Positions 46,200 through 57,670 of a stretch of DNA of 64,000 nt are shown here, in pieces. The notes beneath the pieces are model-generated. The model was given only the letters and a program-made list of their open reading frames with translations. It was not told the DNA's origin and ran no database searches. Position 1 is the first letter of the stretch. Each line of letters starts with the position of its first letter. The stretch spans positions 496,001 to 560,000 of the forward strand of contig NC_057321.1 in the NCBI RefSeq assembly GCF_000687475.1, read 5' to 3'. This DNA comes from Ustilaginoidea virens (lineage: Eukaryota > Ascomycota > Sordariomycetes > Hypocreales > Clavicipitaceae). The translations under genes were made by a program, and so were the position numbers.

Positions 46200-49100
46200 T
46201 ATAATAGCTAGTCAGAACGTTCCTACCGCCAATAACCCAGGCTACCAAGTCCCTAATACGGCAGAGGTAGAAGAATCTGATAATGACTAGGAAATTGCCT
46301 AGCTTAAGGAAGACCAACAGGAAATAAGAAAAGAATTTAGTCATAAATTTAATCGAATGAACTCTAAAATTGATTTTTTGGCTGATAAGGTGGGTACCTT
46401 AGTGGATAGACTAATCAAGCCTGCTGCTAGCCCACCATCCCAGGATATGATGGATGTAGATACCTTCCAAACCCCTGTGGGTAAAGGAAATAACCCACTA
46501 TTACTACCTAAAGCCTAGCAGCAACCCCTGCCGGTTCCATCTAGCATTAGCAGCTAAGTTAGCGCTATAGCTATTAAGGAACTAGCCAAAATAGCCAATA
46601 GATTCCAGGAATCCCAAAAGCTAAGGGGGGCATCTAACTTCGACCAATAGAAATAGGCCCTTATGATTCAACTTAGGGCACTTAATATCGCTAAATTTAT
46701 CGAAGAACCTTCTATTGCTAGCAAATTCAACGATTCAGAGCAAGCACTTTTACTATTACTTATTAAGAATAGTTGCATAGAAGGACCAGCTGCCGCTATC
46801 AACTAGTGCACTGACCCAGAGTCAGCCTTTACGTTATTCACCAAACAGTATTCTTACTTATCAGACATATAGCGGACCCACCTATACCCTGCCTTCCATC
46901 AACTAAATTTTACAGGCTATAAGGGTACCTTAGAATCTTTTAACGCCTCCTTTAATAGCTACCTATCTAGGCTGCAAATTTTAGGCTCCTATATACAACC
47001 TTTCGACCAAATTAGCTAGTATTTACATGCTGTAGAAGGGGTCTTTTTTCAGTAGGCAGAACGGCACCGCATAATGATGAGAATCGCCTATACTTAGGGA
47101 AATACATCAAATATTAACCTGCAATTTTATATAGTTGATTTACTGGAAGAACAACGCATTAAAGGATTATTAGTAGTAAGGGCTATTACCTACCTCGCAA
47201 AGGTCAAGGGTGCCGCTACTAACAATAGTAGCAAGCCAGCTAGTAACAACACTAGCAAGGGTGGTAAAAATACTACCACTAACGCCAATAAAAAGAAACA
47301 GGGGTCTTCTACCCAACAAGGGTCTTCTTCAGCCATATAAGGTAAGCCGGAAAATAAGAAGAAGAAAGAAAAGAAAGATTCAGCTAATAAAGCAGATACC
47401 CTACAAAAGACCGACGAAAAGGAAAAGACTATTGATTCCTTCGTACTAGGGAATTATAATACTCTAAGTCTTACACCCAGTAAGACAGCCTATTCTTCCT
47501 TCCAGGACCGCAAATATATGCAATTTCTAGCTACTAGCTATAGTGCACAATCCGGTGGGAAAACGCCAATAGATTCTTTGCTCTACAATACTGGTTCTAC
47601 GGTGTATATTATTAACGATAAAAAGCATTTTACCTACTTTTAATACTATACTGGAAACAGACCAGTCATCAGCACAGGTGGTAGCCTAATTAAGCCCAGT
47701 AGGTGGGGCATAGCGCGTTTTACCGTGCTACAGGCCACTAACCCACCTTAGTGGGGCACCTTAGAGCTAACTAACGCCCTCTTCATACCAGCTTTTGATA
47801 TTAATATCTTTAGCGGCGTTAAACACTATCTGAATCGTGGTAGTATTTAGGGCCAAAGCCTAGTTAATAGCAATAATAAGTGCATTGGGCTTCTTAATTT
47901 TAAGAAGTATGGCTTATTTTTATAATAAAAAGGGGTAGATTCGCCGTTTTTATACTATACCAGCCAACCGGCTTTACATAATATCTCGGTCGAATTACCT
48001 GCCCTAGCCAACCTAGAAGAATACGAGGAATATCCCCTGCCAGAGGATTTACCTACCCCACCAGCTGACTCGGACCTTCCACTTCCACCAGCTAATTCGC
48101 AAGCTAACCCACCAGCTAACTCACCAGCTAACTTACCAGCTGACCCACCAGCTAGTCCTAGTTTTTCAGTGGTACCAACAGAGGCTGCTATTCCCAATAC
48201 AGCCCAACCACCACAGAGGGCCCCGGTCGCCCTCAACCCAGCCCCAGTCACAATACCAGCTGCTAATATAGAATATCAAAAGCTGCTATTATTAGCCGGA
48301 CTTTGGCATATCCGGCTTAGGCACATCGGAATCTAACTTTTAAAGAAAACCTGTGCATTAACTATAGGGTTACCTGATCTCAGTAAGGTAAAGGATTCTG
48401 ATTTTAACTGTATCGCCTGTAAAAGGGTAAAGTTAGTTCGGCGTTTTACATCAGGGGCTATACCAGACCTTATGCATTATTTGGATATCATAGAGGGTGA
48501 TATCTTCCAAATTAACCCTCTACTATATAATAAACGCCCCATTTGCCTTATTTTAGTTGACCGGAAATTACGCTTCCATTGGGTACATTTACTACCTAAT
48601 AAGGAGGGACCTATAGTATTCCTAGTATTATAGGGGTTCTTCTAAGGTCTTAGGAATCGCTACGGCAAATCAGCTATTAAATTCTACTATAATGGTGGCA
48701 AAGAAATCAATAATATTATTATAGCCTAGCTAGCTCTTAAGGGCATAGATTTTTTAACCTCTTCCCTTTATATTTATAAGCAAAATGGGTTAGCAGAACG
48801 CTTTATACGGGTTATTGTTGACCGACTTAGAGCTACTATGCTTTAGTCTTAGTTACCTTCTTACCTTTGGTCTGCAGTGATTTTTAGTATTACTACTTTG
48901 GTAAATCTAATAGCAGTCTTAAACCGTTCCTTATTACCTTTCGAGGAATTAAAGAAGGACTTTCTGGAAATTACGTATTACCACCTACCCGACCTTACTA
49001 GCTTTAGGGCTATTGGTGCGGCTGTAGAGGTGCTAATCCCTCTAGAAAAACGGGTTATCAGCCATAAGCTAGCCCCCCGGACCGAGTCAGGTAGGTTACT

Positions 49101-51966
49101 AGCTACGCTAGGTAACGGCACCTACCTCGTCTATATCCTATATCGCCGGGTCGTCACTAAGACCTCTTTTATTACTTTTACCTACTAAAATGAAGGTATA
49201 GGCCCTATTTTAAGTGGCCTAAAGGGCACCTTTAATTTCTAATTGCCTTCTAATTTAGAGGGGGTAAATATCGACTAAATTGCTCTGGAAGAGCCTATTT
49301 GGAAGTCGCCTCGGCAAAATATGCCTATTTCTGACGTAGCCGAAGGCATAAGCCTACCACAGGCTACAGACCCAACACAGCCTACGGGCCCACCATAAAT
49401 GGGCCTAATACAGCATACGGATCCACCACAACTAGCAGGCCTACCACAACTAATAGGCCTGCCACAACCAGTAGGCCTACCAATTGGCCCGCTATAGTAC
49501 TCTGCAATATTTCCTAGCAATTCGCCGTCTTTCGATTCTAAATCGCTTTAGCCTAACTCAGCTTTTCAGCTTAGGCAAGACGGTCCTTTTTCACTAGCTA
49601 AAGAAAATGCAGCATTTTCCTATATAAAAAGGCTGCAAATGCTAGGAAATGTAGAAAGCTCTTATCACTAGGAATCTTAACCACCGAGATTTTCCGAATC
49701 CGTTATAAAAGTGGGTATACCCCGCACATATGAAAATTCTGACTCGCCCCATATAGCAAATTTTCAATGGTCCGAATCTTAAAGCCCTATATATACTGAT
49801 TTTCTGCGACTTTCTGATATAATAGATTCTGCCTTTTCGCCCGGCTTCTTAGTAAATGCAGCATTTCGCCATAGTAAAACGCTGCCTATACTAGAATATC
49901 TGAAATTCGAGAGTCTAGATATTGCCTTAAATGAGAGATTATAGGAGAAAATATTTCGAGTATTAGAAAAGGTGCTTATTCAGCCATACTAGGTTAGGGC
50001 TACTAGGGGTAAAATTAGAGGAAGAATGCAGCCACGGATACGAGACGTATAAGGTATCCTAAGTTATGGATACTATAGGTCACTTTTGGACCTACAGACT
50101 AACGATTAACAGTCTGACCAATAGTCTGACCTATAGACTGACTAATGGGGTGCTTTTCTACCCACCCAGCCGAAAAACGACCAGATTTTCGGATACCTAG
50201 GCAGCCCCCCAGAGGCTCCCATACAGGATTTCCCCCCTTCCTATGCTTTTTACTAGCAAATGTACGATATTTGCTCTGTAGTAAAGATTAAGGCTGCAAA
50301 ACGGGCCCCAGAAGGTGTGCCTAATAGCTAGAAGGAAGTCTTACACAGCCCACATAAGGATAGCTGGGTAAAAGCCTTATTTTCGGAATTTAAGCAATTA
50401 ATCGACTTAAATATCTTCTAATTTATACCAAAGGCTAGTATTCCTACTAGTAGGAAGATATTGCGTAACCGGCCTGTTTTTCGTATAAAGAAAGATGCGA
50501 ATAATAACCCGGTTAAATATAAGGCACGATTAGTTGTTAAAGGCTTTATATAGGTATTTAGGCAAGACTTTACGGAGACCTATGCCTCTACTTCAATCCT
50601 ACTAATATAGAGGATTATCCTTGCTCTTGCTGCTGCAAATAACTGGGAAATAGAGCAGATCGACTTTATTAGTGCCTTTCTAAATAGTGAACTACTGGAG
50701 ACGATTTATATAGAGATTCCAGCTGGTTTTCTAGAATTTGCAGAAAGCCTACTCTCACCTAACCCAGCCTTGTGGTCTGACCAATAGTATCGTCGACTTC
50801 TAGCCTTGCTTACTAAGGTTAGATATAACCCCTCTATATCATAGGTTATACTGTTAAAGAAAGCCTTGTATGGGCTAAAATAAGGCCCTCGCGAGTGGTA
50901 GTTACGGTTAAAAGACCTTCTAGTGCAAGAAGGCTTTAAGCCGTTACTTTCTAATGCTGCCGTCTTCTATAATAAAGGAACGCATACCTTTATTATGACC
51001 TATGTGGATGACTGCTTGATTGTTAGTCCGGACCTTAGCTATATTGACCAGCTTAAGGCCAAATTCTATAAGGTTTATGCTATAGAAGACCGAGGACCTG
51101 CCTTTTTCTTTCTTAGAGTGCAGATTATTAGGGATAGAGAAAAGGGCCTGTTATGGCTGCACTAATCGTAATTTATTGCGGAAGTCCTTGAGAAATTCAA
51201 CCTTAAGGATATACAACCGCATCTAATCCCACTATAGCCCGGTATACTTGCTGAGTCTGAGGCTGGTAATATGCCGCTGGATGCTAGTAATCAACACTTA
51301 TTCCAGCAGCTAGTAGGAATAGCGATATAGTTGATGATAATGTCAAGACCTAACCTTGCCTTTCCAACGCAATACCTGTTACGATATATGCAATAGGCTT
51401 CCACTATATAGCTTAATGCTGCTAAGGGCGCTTTTCGCTACTTAGCTGGTACGGCAAATACAGCCATTTGTTACCGAGCCGCTAAAGCTACCGTAGTATT
51501 AGCTGTATTTTCTGATAGCGATTTTGCTGGGTGCCGGCTGACTTCGAAGTCTACTAGTGGTTATCTTACTACTTTGAATGGTAGACCTATTAGCTGGAGG
51601 TTAAAACGGTCTTCGACTGTGGTTTTATTAACGCTTAAAGCCGAGTCTGATGTAATGTTTGAGGCGTTTCGCGAAGTGGAATGGATATCTAATTTGTTTA
51701 AAGAAATCTAGGTCGATATTTAATGCCCGATACTACTATACTGCGATAATTAAGGGTCTATTTCTAATGCAAATGACCTAAATCAGCATGCCCGCACTAA
51801 GCATACCTTGCTTAAATTCCGGTATATACGTGAGAAGGCCCACAGTGGCCTGGTAAAAATATCTTATTTACCCACGACAGATATGCCTGCGGATAGACTC
51901 ACCAAACCACTTCCAAGCCCGAAATTCCCCATATTTCGGCAGCTATTAGGGCTGCAATCCTTATAG
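46200..51966 (+). pseudogene. gag-pol remnant of element B
   Basis: Gag starts near 46206 at ATA, apparently a RIP-changed ATG. The capsid region (46560-47200) matches A residue by residue; for instance A has FDQWKQAL where B has two TAG codons (TGG to TAG and CAG to TAG). Protease at about 47575 reads LLYNTGSTVYIIND, with the catalytic Asp changed to Asn. Pre-integrase and integrase are at 48290-49190 (FYYNGGKEINNI, QNGLAERFIRVIVDRLRATM). RT has YVDD at 51001-51012. RNase H (51340-51966) has FSDSDFAGCRLTSKSTSG and ends at the homologous position to A. Multiple lesions; no function. Confidence 0.92.
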
Positions 51967-52053
51967 CATCATTATCTTTTTTTTCTGATTTTTTATAGGG
52001 TTTCTTTCTTTTATTCTAACGCTAGGATTAGCCATATTGCTAATCAGAGGGGG

Positions 52054-52768
52054 TGTTGAAATCAGCGCCTTTTTAGCTGTATTTTGGTACTGGTCTCGCC
52101 ACCATACGACGTTTCTGCGTTGAGATATCGCGGTGGCTATACCAGGCGCTATAGTGGGGCACAGCGCCCCATAACGCCGATTACAGTGGGCCATAGCGCC
52201 GGTCACGGCACCGGTACAGCGACCCACATCCGGCCACAGCGGCCGGTCACAGTGGGCCACAGGGCCCACAATAGGCGGCGCATTTCTACGGGATTACCAA
52301 ATGGGCAAATCAGCACTTTCGGCCTTCTACATACAGTCACCCGCTACACCGCGCCTTTACGGCATACCGGTATAGGGCTTCCGGCCCGTACGGCAGGCTG
52401 TTGTAGGGCATCCGGCACACCGCTATAAGCCACTGGGCTTGGTTGGGTAGGCATTGGGTAGGATATTGGGCATAGATTGGGCACGGTTGGGCAGACCGAC
52501 TTTTCGTCGGGTTTTTCGCTATTTTTGCGGTTTTTCATTATTTTCAACCACTTTTTCAAGATAGTAGAAATATGCCTAAAATTCCCTCTTTCTAGCTAGA
52601 ATAGTCACCAACAATTAGAATTAGATTTCCCTGACATCTTTGCTCTGGTCAACCTCTTGTGCGCTTTAAATCTTTAACCAGCTCTTTGTTTTATTCTGCA
52701 ACGCCTTGTACGCCACTGTCGGTATCCAGTACATTTCCAACAGTGTTCTGAATCACCATTTTGCAACA
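52054..52768 (+). repeat. 3' LTR of element B (715 bp)
   Basis: Begins TGTTGAAATCAGCGCC and ends TTTTGCAACA, the canonical TG...CA form. Polypurine tract GAGGGGG lies directly before it. Confidence 0.94.
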
Positions 52769-52773
52769 ATCAT

Positions 52774-53005
52774 CCTTAGTAGTAGTCGTCTTAGTGGAAG
52801 GTCCAGCTTCAGTGGCTTTAGTAGGCTTCTTATTAGTAGCCTGGGTAGCCTGGGTGTCGTTATTTTGCCTACTAACTAGGCCCTGTATAAGGTCAGTTAG
52901 TATGTTCATCTGGGATTTCATATCGTCCATATCTAGCTGTAGCTGTGCATTAGTATCAACTTCAGTATCGGATTCAGGGACCTTATAGGATCCTGATTCT
53001 GCCAT
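52774..53005 (-). pseudogene. gag N terminus of element A
   Basis: Begins at ATG 53003-53005 (MAESGSYKVPESDTEVD), followed by a predicted coiled-coil-like stretch (LQLDMDDMKSQMNILTDLIQ) and a Thr/Lys-rich linker. It is cut after about 77 codons by element B; the frame resumes at 45171. Homologous to the E start at 3605. Confidence 0.88.
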
Positions 53006-53473
53006 AGTGGGCAAGAAGGGTTTAAAAATCCGTTGAAAAATGGTGCCGATAGTTGTAATAACAGAGGAATAATTAGCAGAGGAATAACAAAAGTGCTATA
53101 AGTGGGAGAGTATAACAGGTGCTGTATGGTGCAGTGGGTGTCGTGCACTAGGTGCAAAGGTGTTATACAGTGGTATAGTGTGATAGATATCACACTATAA
53201 AGTCCGTAGGTGCCGTAGGTTACTCCAAAAATAACGTAAGGTTACGCTAAAAGTGCCGTGAGGTTACGCCGTAAGTTGCCGTTAGGTACGCCGTTGATTG
53301 CCGCAGGGTAATACCGTAGGTAATAGAGGGTAAGCCAAAGGTAATAATAGGTAAGCCAAAGTTAATAAAGGTAAGCCGAAGATACCAAAGGATAGCTATA
53401 TTAGTAGTACTAATAAGCAAAAGAGACCAAAGGGTGAACACAAAAAGGTAGGGTAAAAACAAAGAAGTAAAAA

Positions 53474-53488
53474 CCCGGGCTCATAACC
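53474..53488 (-). promoter_or_regulatory. Primer-binding site of A
   Basis: The plus strand reads CCCGGGCTCATAACC, identical to the anticodon stem-loop of eukaryotic initiator tRNA-Met including the CAT anticodon. It touches the inner end of the right LTR. Confidence 0.8.
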
Positions 53489-54290
53489 TATTGCAATTCT
53501 CAAGGTCACTATAAAGCAAAGCCTTACTAGCTAGCTAGATGGCACAAGACTGTCTGCGACCTGTGACTTAATCTTAGTATAAATACTAGATTCTTCACTA
53601 AGTCCTAAGACTATACAAGTGCTATAAAGCAAGGCAAGTGTAAAGGCAAGGCAAATATAAGATAACCAGAAACGCAGGGAAGGTGGAAGTTAAGAGGCAT
53701 ATAGTGCATTAACAGACTCGATTGTGCTGCCCTTCTGCTATCTAGAAAGAAGGGGGAAAGCTATCCTATATATACACGAAGGAGGGGTGGGCCCACGCAT
53801 CCAGGGAAGCCAGTAAGAGGGCTCCCCGTAATGCTCGCTATGATACGTCAGCAACCCCGCTATATCCGACCTTTCCAACCACCCTAACCACCGCACTAGT
53901 AATTAGTCACCACGCTAGTGACTAACTACCACACTAGTGGACTAGCCACCACGCTAGTAGGCCACCACGCTAATTTAGCAATGCCACACCACGCTAGTAG
54001 GCCGCCACCACGCTAGTAGGCAACCACGCTAATTTAGCAATGCCACACCACGCTAGTAGGCCGCCACCACGCTAGTAGGCAACCACGCTAATTTAGCAAT
54101 GCCACACCTTTTCAACAAGGCCTACCTTACTTGATATACAGTAAATAATCCACTGAAAATCCTTAAGGTAAAAGGCAAAGGCCTAAGGTAATACTACCAT
54201 AAGTCCAAGAGGCGGTATAAGGGCCAGAAGGTTAGTAGGCCAGTAGGGCATAAGGCCAGCAGCCTAGTAGGCTACTATAGGATTTTAACA
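53489..54290 (-). repeat. 5' LTR of element A (802 bp)
   Basis: Equal in length to the left LTR. The differences seen are about two substitutions (for example near 53724 and 53796), indicating recent insertion or recent homogenisation. Confidence 0.95.
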
Positions 54291-54295
54291 AAACT

Positions 54296-56053
54296 ATTAG
54301 ACCTAAAGTAGGTATTTACCTATAAATAGGACCAAAATGGGTATCTCACCGGTTATAAGGCATAATTATGCATTTATAGTAATTAATAACCCTATAATCT
54401 TCGTGATACCTAGGCAGTGGCGCTTATAGCATATATATTTCGGCTTCTTATAGCGTTAATATACTTCTTTAACCTAGAAACGCACTAATATAACTTTATT
54501 ATGGCTTTTCTTAATGCACTACTTAATAAGACTATTTATTGCAAATAACCCGACGGATTCTACAATAGTTTTATATTCATTAGGTTGTTATATGCCCTAT
54601 ATAGGCTTCAAAGGTCTCTGCTACTATAGTTTAAAGAGTTATTACGATTCCTATTACAATAAGGCTTTAAATAGGTCTGCAAGGACCCCTATATCTTTAT
54701 TAATAGCTTCCTTATTATATTCTTTTACGTTAATAACCTAATTATGCTTTATTATAAGTTATAGATAGAGGCATTTAAATCGTTCTATATAGCATTAATA
54801 GCGGCATTTAAGATTAAGGATCTCGGCGAGCTATAGTGGTTCCTAGCAATTAAGGTTATTTACAACCGTATAGCCGGAAAGTTATAGCTTATATAGAGGG
54901 CTTATTTTGATAAGCTGGCGATAAAATATAACCTTACTGCGTTTAACGATACTAAAGACCGCCTTTTAGAGCACCCGCTATATACTATAAGACTTAAGGT
55001 ATTCGATAGGATAGCTAAACCATACGATACGAAGCGATACTAATTAATAGTGGGCTTATTGGTATATCCGATTATAATTATAAGGCCTGAACTAGGCTAT
55101 ATTAGATCGCAGCTATTAAAATTCCTTTAAAATCCAGGTCTAGACTATTTACGAGCCGCAAAAAAGGCACTTGATTATAGCTATATATAGAAGAATACCG
55201 CGATAGAATTCCGGGCTAATATAGCAGAAATAGAGGCATTTTCTAATGCTTCCTATGCCGACGATATTACGATGCGACGAAGCAGTTAGGGCTATATAAT
55301 TAAGCTTTTTGGCGGCCCGATTGTATATAAATCAGGTTAATAGGATACTATTATAATATCGTCAATAGAGGTAGAGCTCCTTGCGATATCTTATACAGTA
55401 AAGGAGGTTATCGCCTTTAAGAGATTATACGAGGAAGTTAGGCTCTAATTATATATTAATATCCCTATAATTTAATGCGATAATATCTAGACTATTCGCC
55501 TGTTGAAGGAGGAATTCTTTAAGCTTATAATGCGGCTTCGTTATATAGATATTTATTATTATTGGCTGCAATAGGAGGTTCAGAAAGGAACGATCGATAT
55601 TACGTAGGTTCTAATAGGCGATATAGTTGCTAACGGTTTTATAAAGCCTCTAATAGGCTAGAAATTTAAAATCTTTTGCTGGCAACTTAGGCTCGTTATT
55701 TTGAAGGGATCTTATGACGCCGGACCGCAGTCTTACGATATTAACCTTAGTGGTAAGGAAGAGCCTTAAAAGGATTAAAAAACGCCCTAAAAAATTAGAT
55801 TAAAACGGGTTTTTCTAATAGCTGCACTTATTTCCTATAAAAAATTAGAATCTACGGTTTGTTATTATTTTCTTACTTTATATGTATGCTAATGGGCCAA
55901 TTTACCCCTGTATAGGTAGCCTATTCAATAAGGGCACCGTCATTTTTGCGTATAACGTCTTGAGTGGATTGATATTTCTACTTATTATTTTGCTTTACAC
56001 TGAATTTAGCTATATAGCAGGATATCCTTAGGAAAGCATATCCTAAGGGGGTG
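54296..56053 (+). pseudogene. RT 3' part and RNase H of element C
   Basis: Picks up the C reverse transcriptase where A interrupted it (VFTYK then DQNGYLTGYKA, near 54310; AFLNALLNKTIYC near 54500). RNase H is recognisable at about 55240-55400 (NASYADDITMRRSS, LFGGPIVYKSG, SSIEVELLAIS). Numerous stops. A G-rich run TAAGGGGGTG before 56054 is the likely polypurine tract. Confidence 0.8.
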
Positions 56054-56249
56054 TGTTGGAGGGAAATTGGCTTATCTGTAATATGGATATCGGTTATATC
56101 CGAGGTCGGATGTGCCGAGTTCTCCCTGGATTAGTAAGCCCTTAGGGGTACCCCCTATCCCACTATAAATAGCTGGGAACACAAGTCTCTTAGAGAAGAC
56201 TTGGTTCCTTCAATCAAGCATTATCGTATTTTCCCTGTGCATTCTGACA
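56054..56249 (+). repeat. 3' LTR of element C (196 bp)
   Basis: Starts TGTTGGAGGG and ends TTCTGACA, followed by the target duplication GTTCG. Twelve or so transitions separate it from the left LTR. Confidence 0.93.
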
Positions 56250-56254
56250 GTTCG

Positions 56255-57660
56255 CACGTCGATGGAACTTGGAGTCATTGGCTAGGGAAGATGGAAATGG
56301 TGGGGCAACAACGCCTCCCCGCTGCGCCCCACCTCCTCCCGCTCCACTCTGGATTCTCCACCTCCCGTCTTGACGTCTTCCCACGTCTCCCATCGTGACC
56401 GTCCTTGCTTGTTGCGCGCGCCGAATCCAGTCTCTAGTTTTGACGATGGATTCCCTGAAGATTTAATGCGGATATCGCAGCTGTATCCTGCCAGTGACGG
56501 CCATTATCGTTGGCGCGGGGTGAGCTGGTGAATCTACTGCAGTGTTCTCTTCACCCGTCAGCCGCAATCAAACGTCGTTTTCGTCAAGAATCTATGAATC
56601 TGAGGCCAGACTGATCCCACTGCAGCCCACGCATCCCAGTACACGTACTCATGCCGCTGAAGAGACTTATCCAAATTCTGTTAATCAAAAAGTAGCCTCA
56701 AGTATAAAGCAGCGAACAAGGCTCAGAGAAGCATGATGGACAGGGGTGTCAGAGGGCATACGGCCAACTAGAAAGTCTCCAAGATGCGGCGACGAGTGTC
56801 TGGTTCGGAAGCCACAGCACCAAGGGAGCGTTGAATGTTGCCAGACTGCTCCGGCACACATGGACCGTATCTCGGCCAAGAACCACGACGTTGCCGAATA
56901 GGGCTGCCGCTGCCCCGGAGCTGACTTGAAATTTGGCGGAATCGTGCACATTTCGCGTCTTCATCGAGCTGAGTCGAGAATGTAGCTCCTTGAAGCCATG
57001 CCGGCTAAATGAAAGGAAAGCAAATGACCTTGACCGTCAACCATCTCTCAGCGGCATCTGCTCTGAATAAAAAATCAGCCCTTTCGAAGAGAATCTAAAC
57101 ATGTTCCCCTCCAGTTAAATAGCAAAAACTTCGCATCAAAACATGCTCTGTTATCGATCCCAAATAATGAGCTCTTGCCGGCGACTTCTTACGCCCTTGT
57201 CGCCGCTTCATGCAACCGATACTGGTCAAGAGCAGCAAACTCTAGCTAGAGAGCCCAAGGATGAGCTGTGCGGCTACACGCCTTTGATCTTGAATTTCCA
57301 GCTCGCTTTGCAGAGAAAAATAGTCGCAGGGGCGACCATAAAGAGTCTGCAATACGCCAAGGGAAGTCACGGAAGGGGAAGTAGCATGGACGACGGTAAA
57401 AAACCCCTCCGCTGAGTAGAAAATGCCGCTCCTCTCAACTATCAAGGTAACCACCAGCTAGGACCAGTTCATACACCAGGGAACGTACGGGGGCCATATC
57501 GCAGGTAATCCATCGCCATCCGCCCCGGTCTGCTCCACATCACGCCGCATAAAGTTCAGAATCGACGATTTGAAATTACCTCGAGGGAGCTGCATGCAAG
57601 GAAGAACCCCCCAAGGGTGAGTCCCCCCGCTCCCTCCTTCAGCTCAATCCTCTACTAGGT
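56255..57660. other. Gene-poor host DNA, no supported gene
   Basis: Continuation of the DNA that ends at 28432. A short inverted repeat, GGTGGGGC/GCCCCACC, occurs at 56299-56333. Small ORFs (for example 56685-56951 minus and 57143-57415 plus) lack recognisable features. Confidence 0.45.
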
Positions 57661-57670
57661 CAGTGTTTTC

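Larger units (their letters stand above)
45172..52768 (+). mobile_element. Copia LTR retrotransposon B, inserted into gag of A
   Basis: LTRs at 45172-45917 (746 bp) and 52054-52768 (715 bp), flanked by the perfect target duplication ATCAT (45167-45171 and 52769-52773). It is plus-strand. The primer-binding site GGTTATGAGCCCGG follows the left LTR and the polypurine tract AATCAGAGGGGG precedes the right one, both shared with A. Coding order is gag, protease, integrase, RT, RNase H. Protein similarity to A is clear throughout, yet the LTRs are unrelated in sequence, so B is a sister family. RIP stops make it inactive. Confidence 0.94.
39519..54290 (-). mobile_element. Copia LTR retrotransposon A, inserted into RT of C and split by B
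   Basis: Two 802-bp LTRs (39519-40320 and 53489-54290) flanked by the perfect target duplication AAACT (39514-39518 and 54291-54295). Without element B it would be about 7.2 kb. On the minus strand it has a primer-binding site at 53474-53488, gag from ATG 53005, protease, integrase, RT, RNase H and a polypurine tract AGAGGGGG next to the left LTR. The LTRs differ at only a couple of positions and long open stretches remain (for example 350 codons of integrase at 42182-43234), so this is among the youngest insertions here. Same family as E. Confidence 0.95.
28433..56249 (+). mobile_element. Copia LTR retrotransposon C, host of nested insertions
   Basis: Bounded by 196-bp LTRs (28433-28628 and 56054-56249) and by the perfect 5-bp target duplication GTTCG (28428-28432 and 56250-56254). 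Removing the inserted D and A elements leaves about 5.8 kb, a normal Copia length, in three plus-strand pieces: 28433-30196, 37417-39518 and 54296-56249. Gag, protease, integrase, reverse transcriptase and RNase H can be followed across the junctions, which proves the nesting. The LTRs differ at about a dozen sites, all transitions. The copy is dead through dense RIP stops. Confidence 0.93.

Noticed and set aside
53474..53488. Exact tRNA initiator-Met anticodon-arm sequence, at first sight a tRNA gene
   Set aside because: Only the anticodon arm is present; there are no acceptor, D or T arms around it. It touches an LTR, so it is a primer-binding site.
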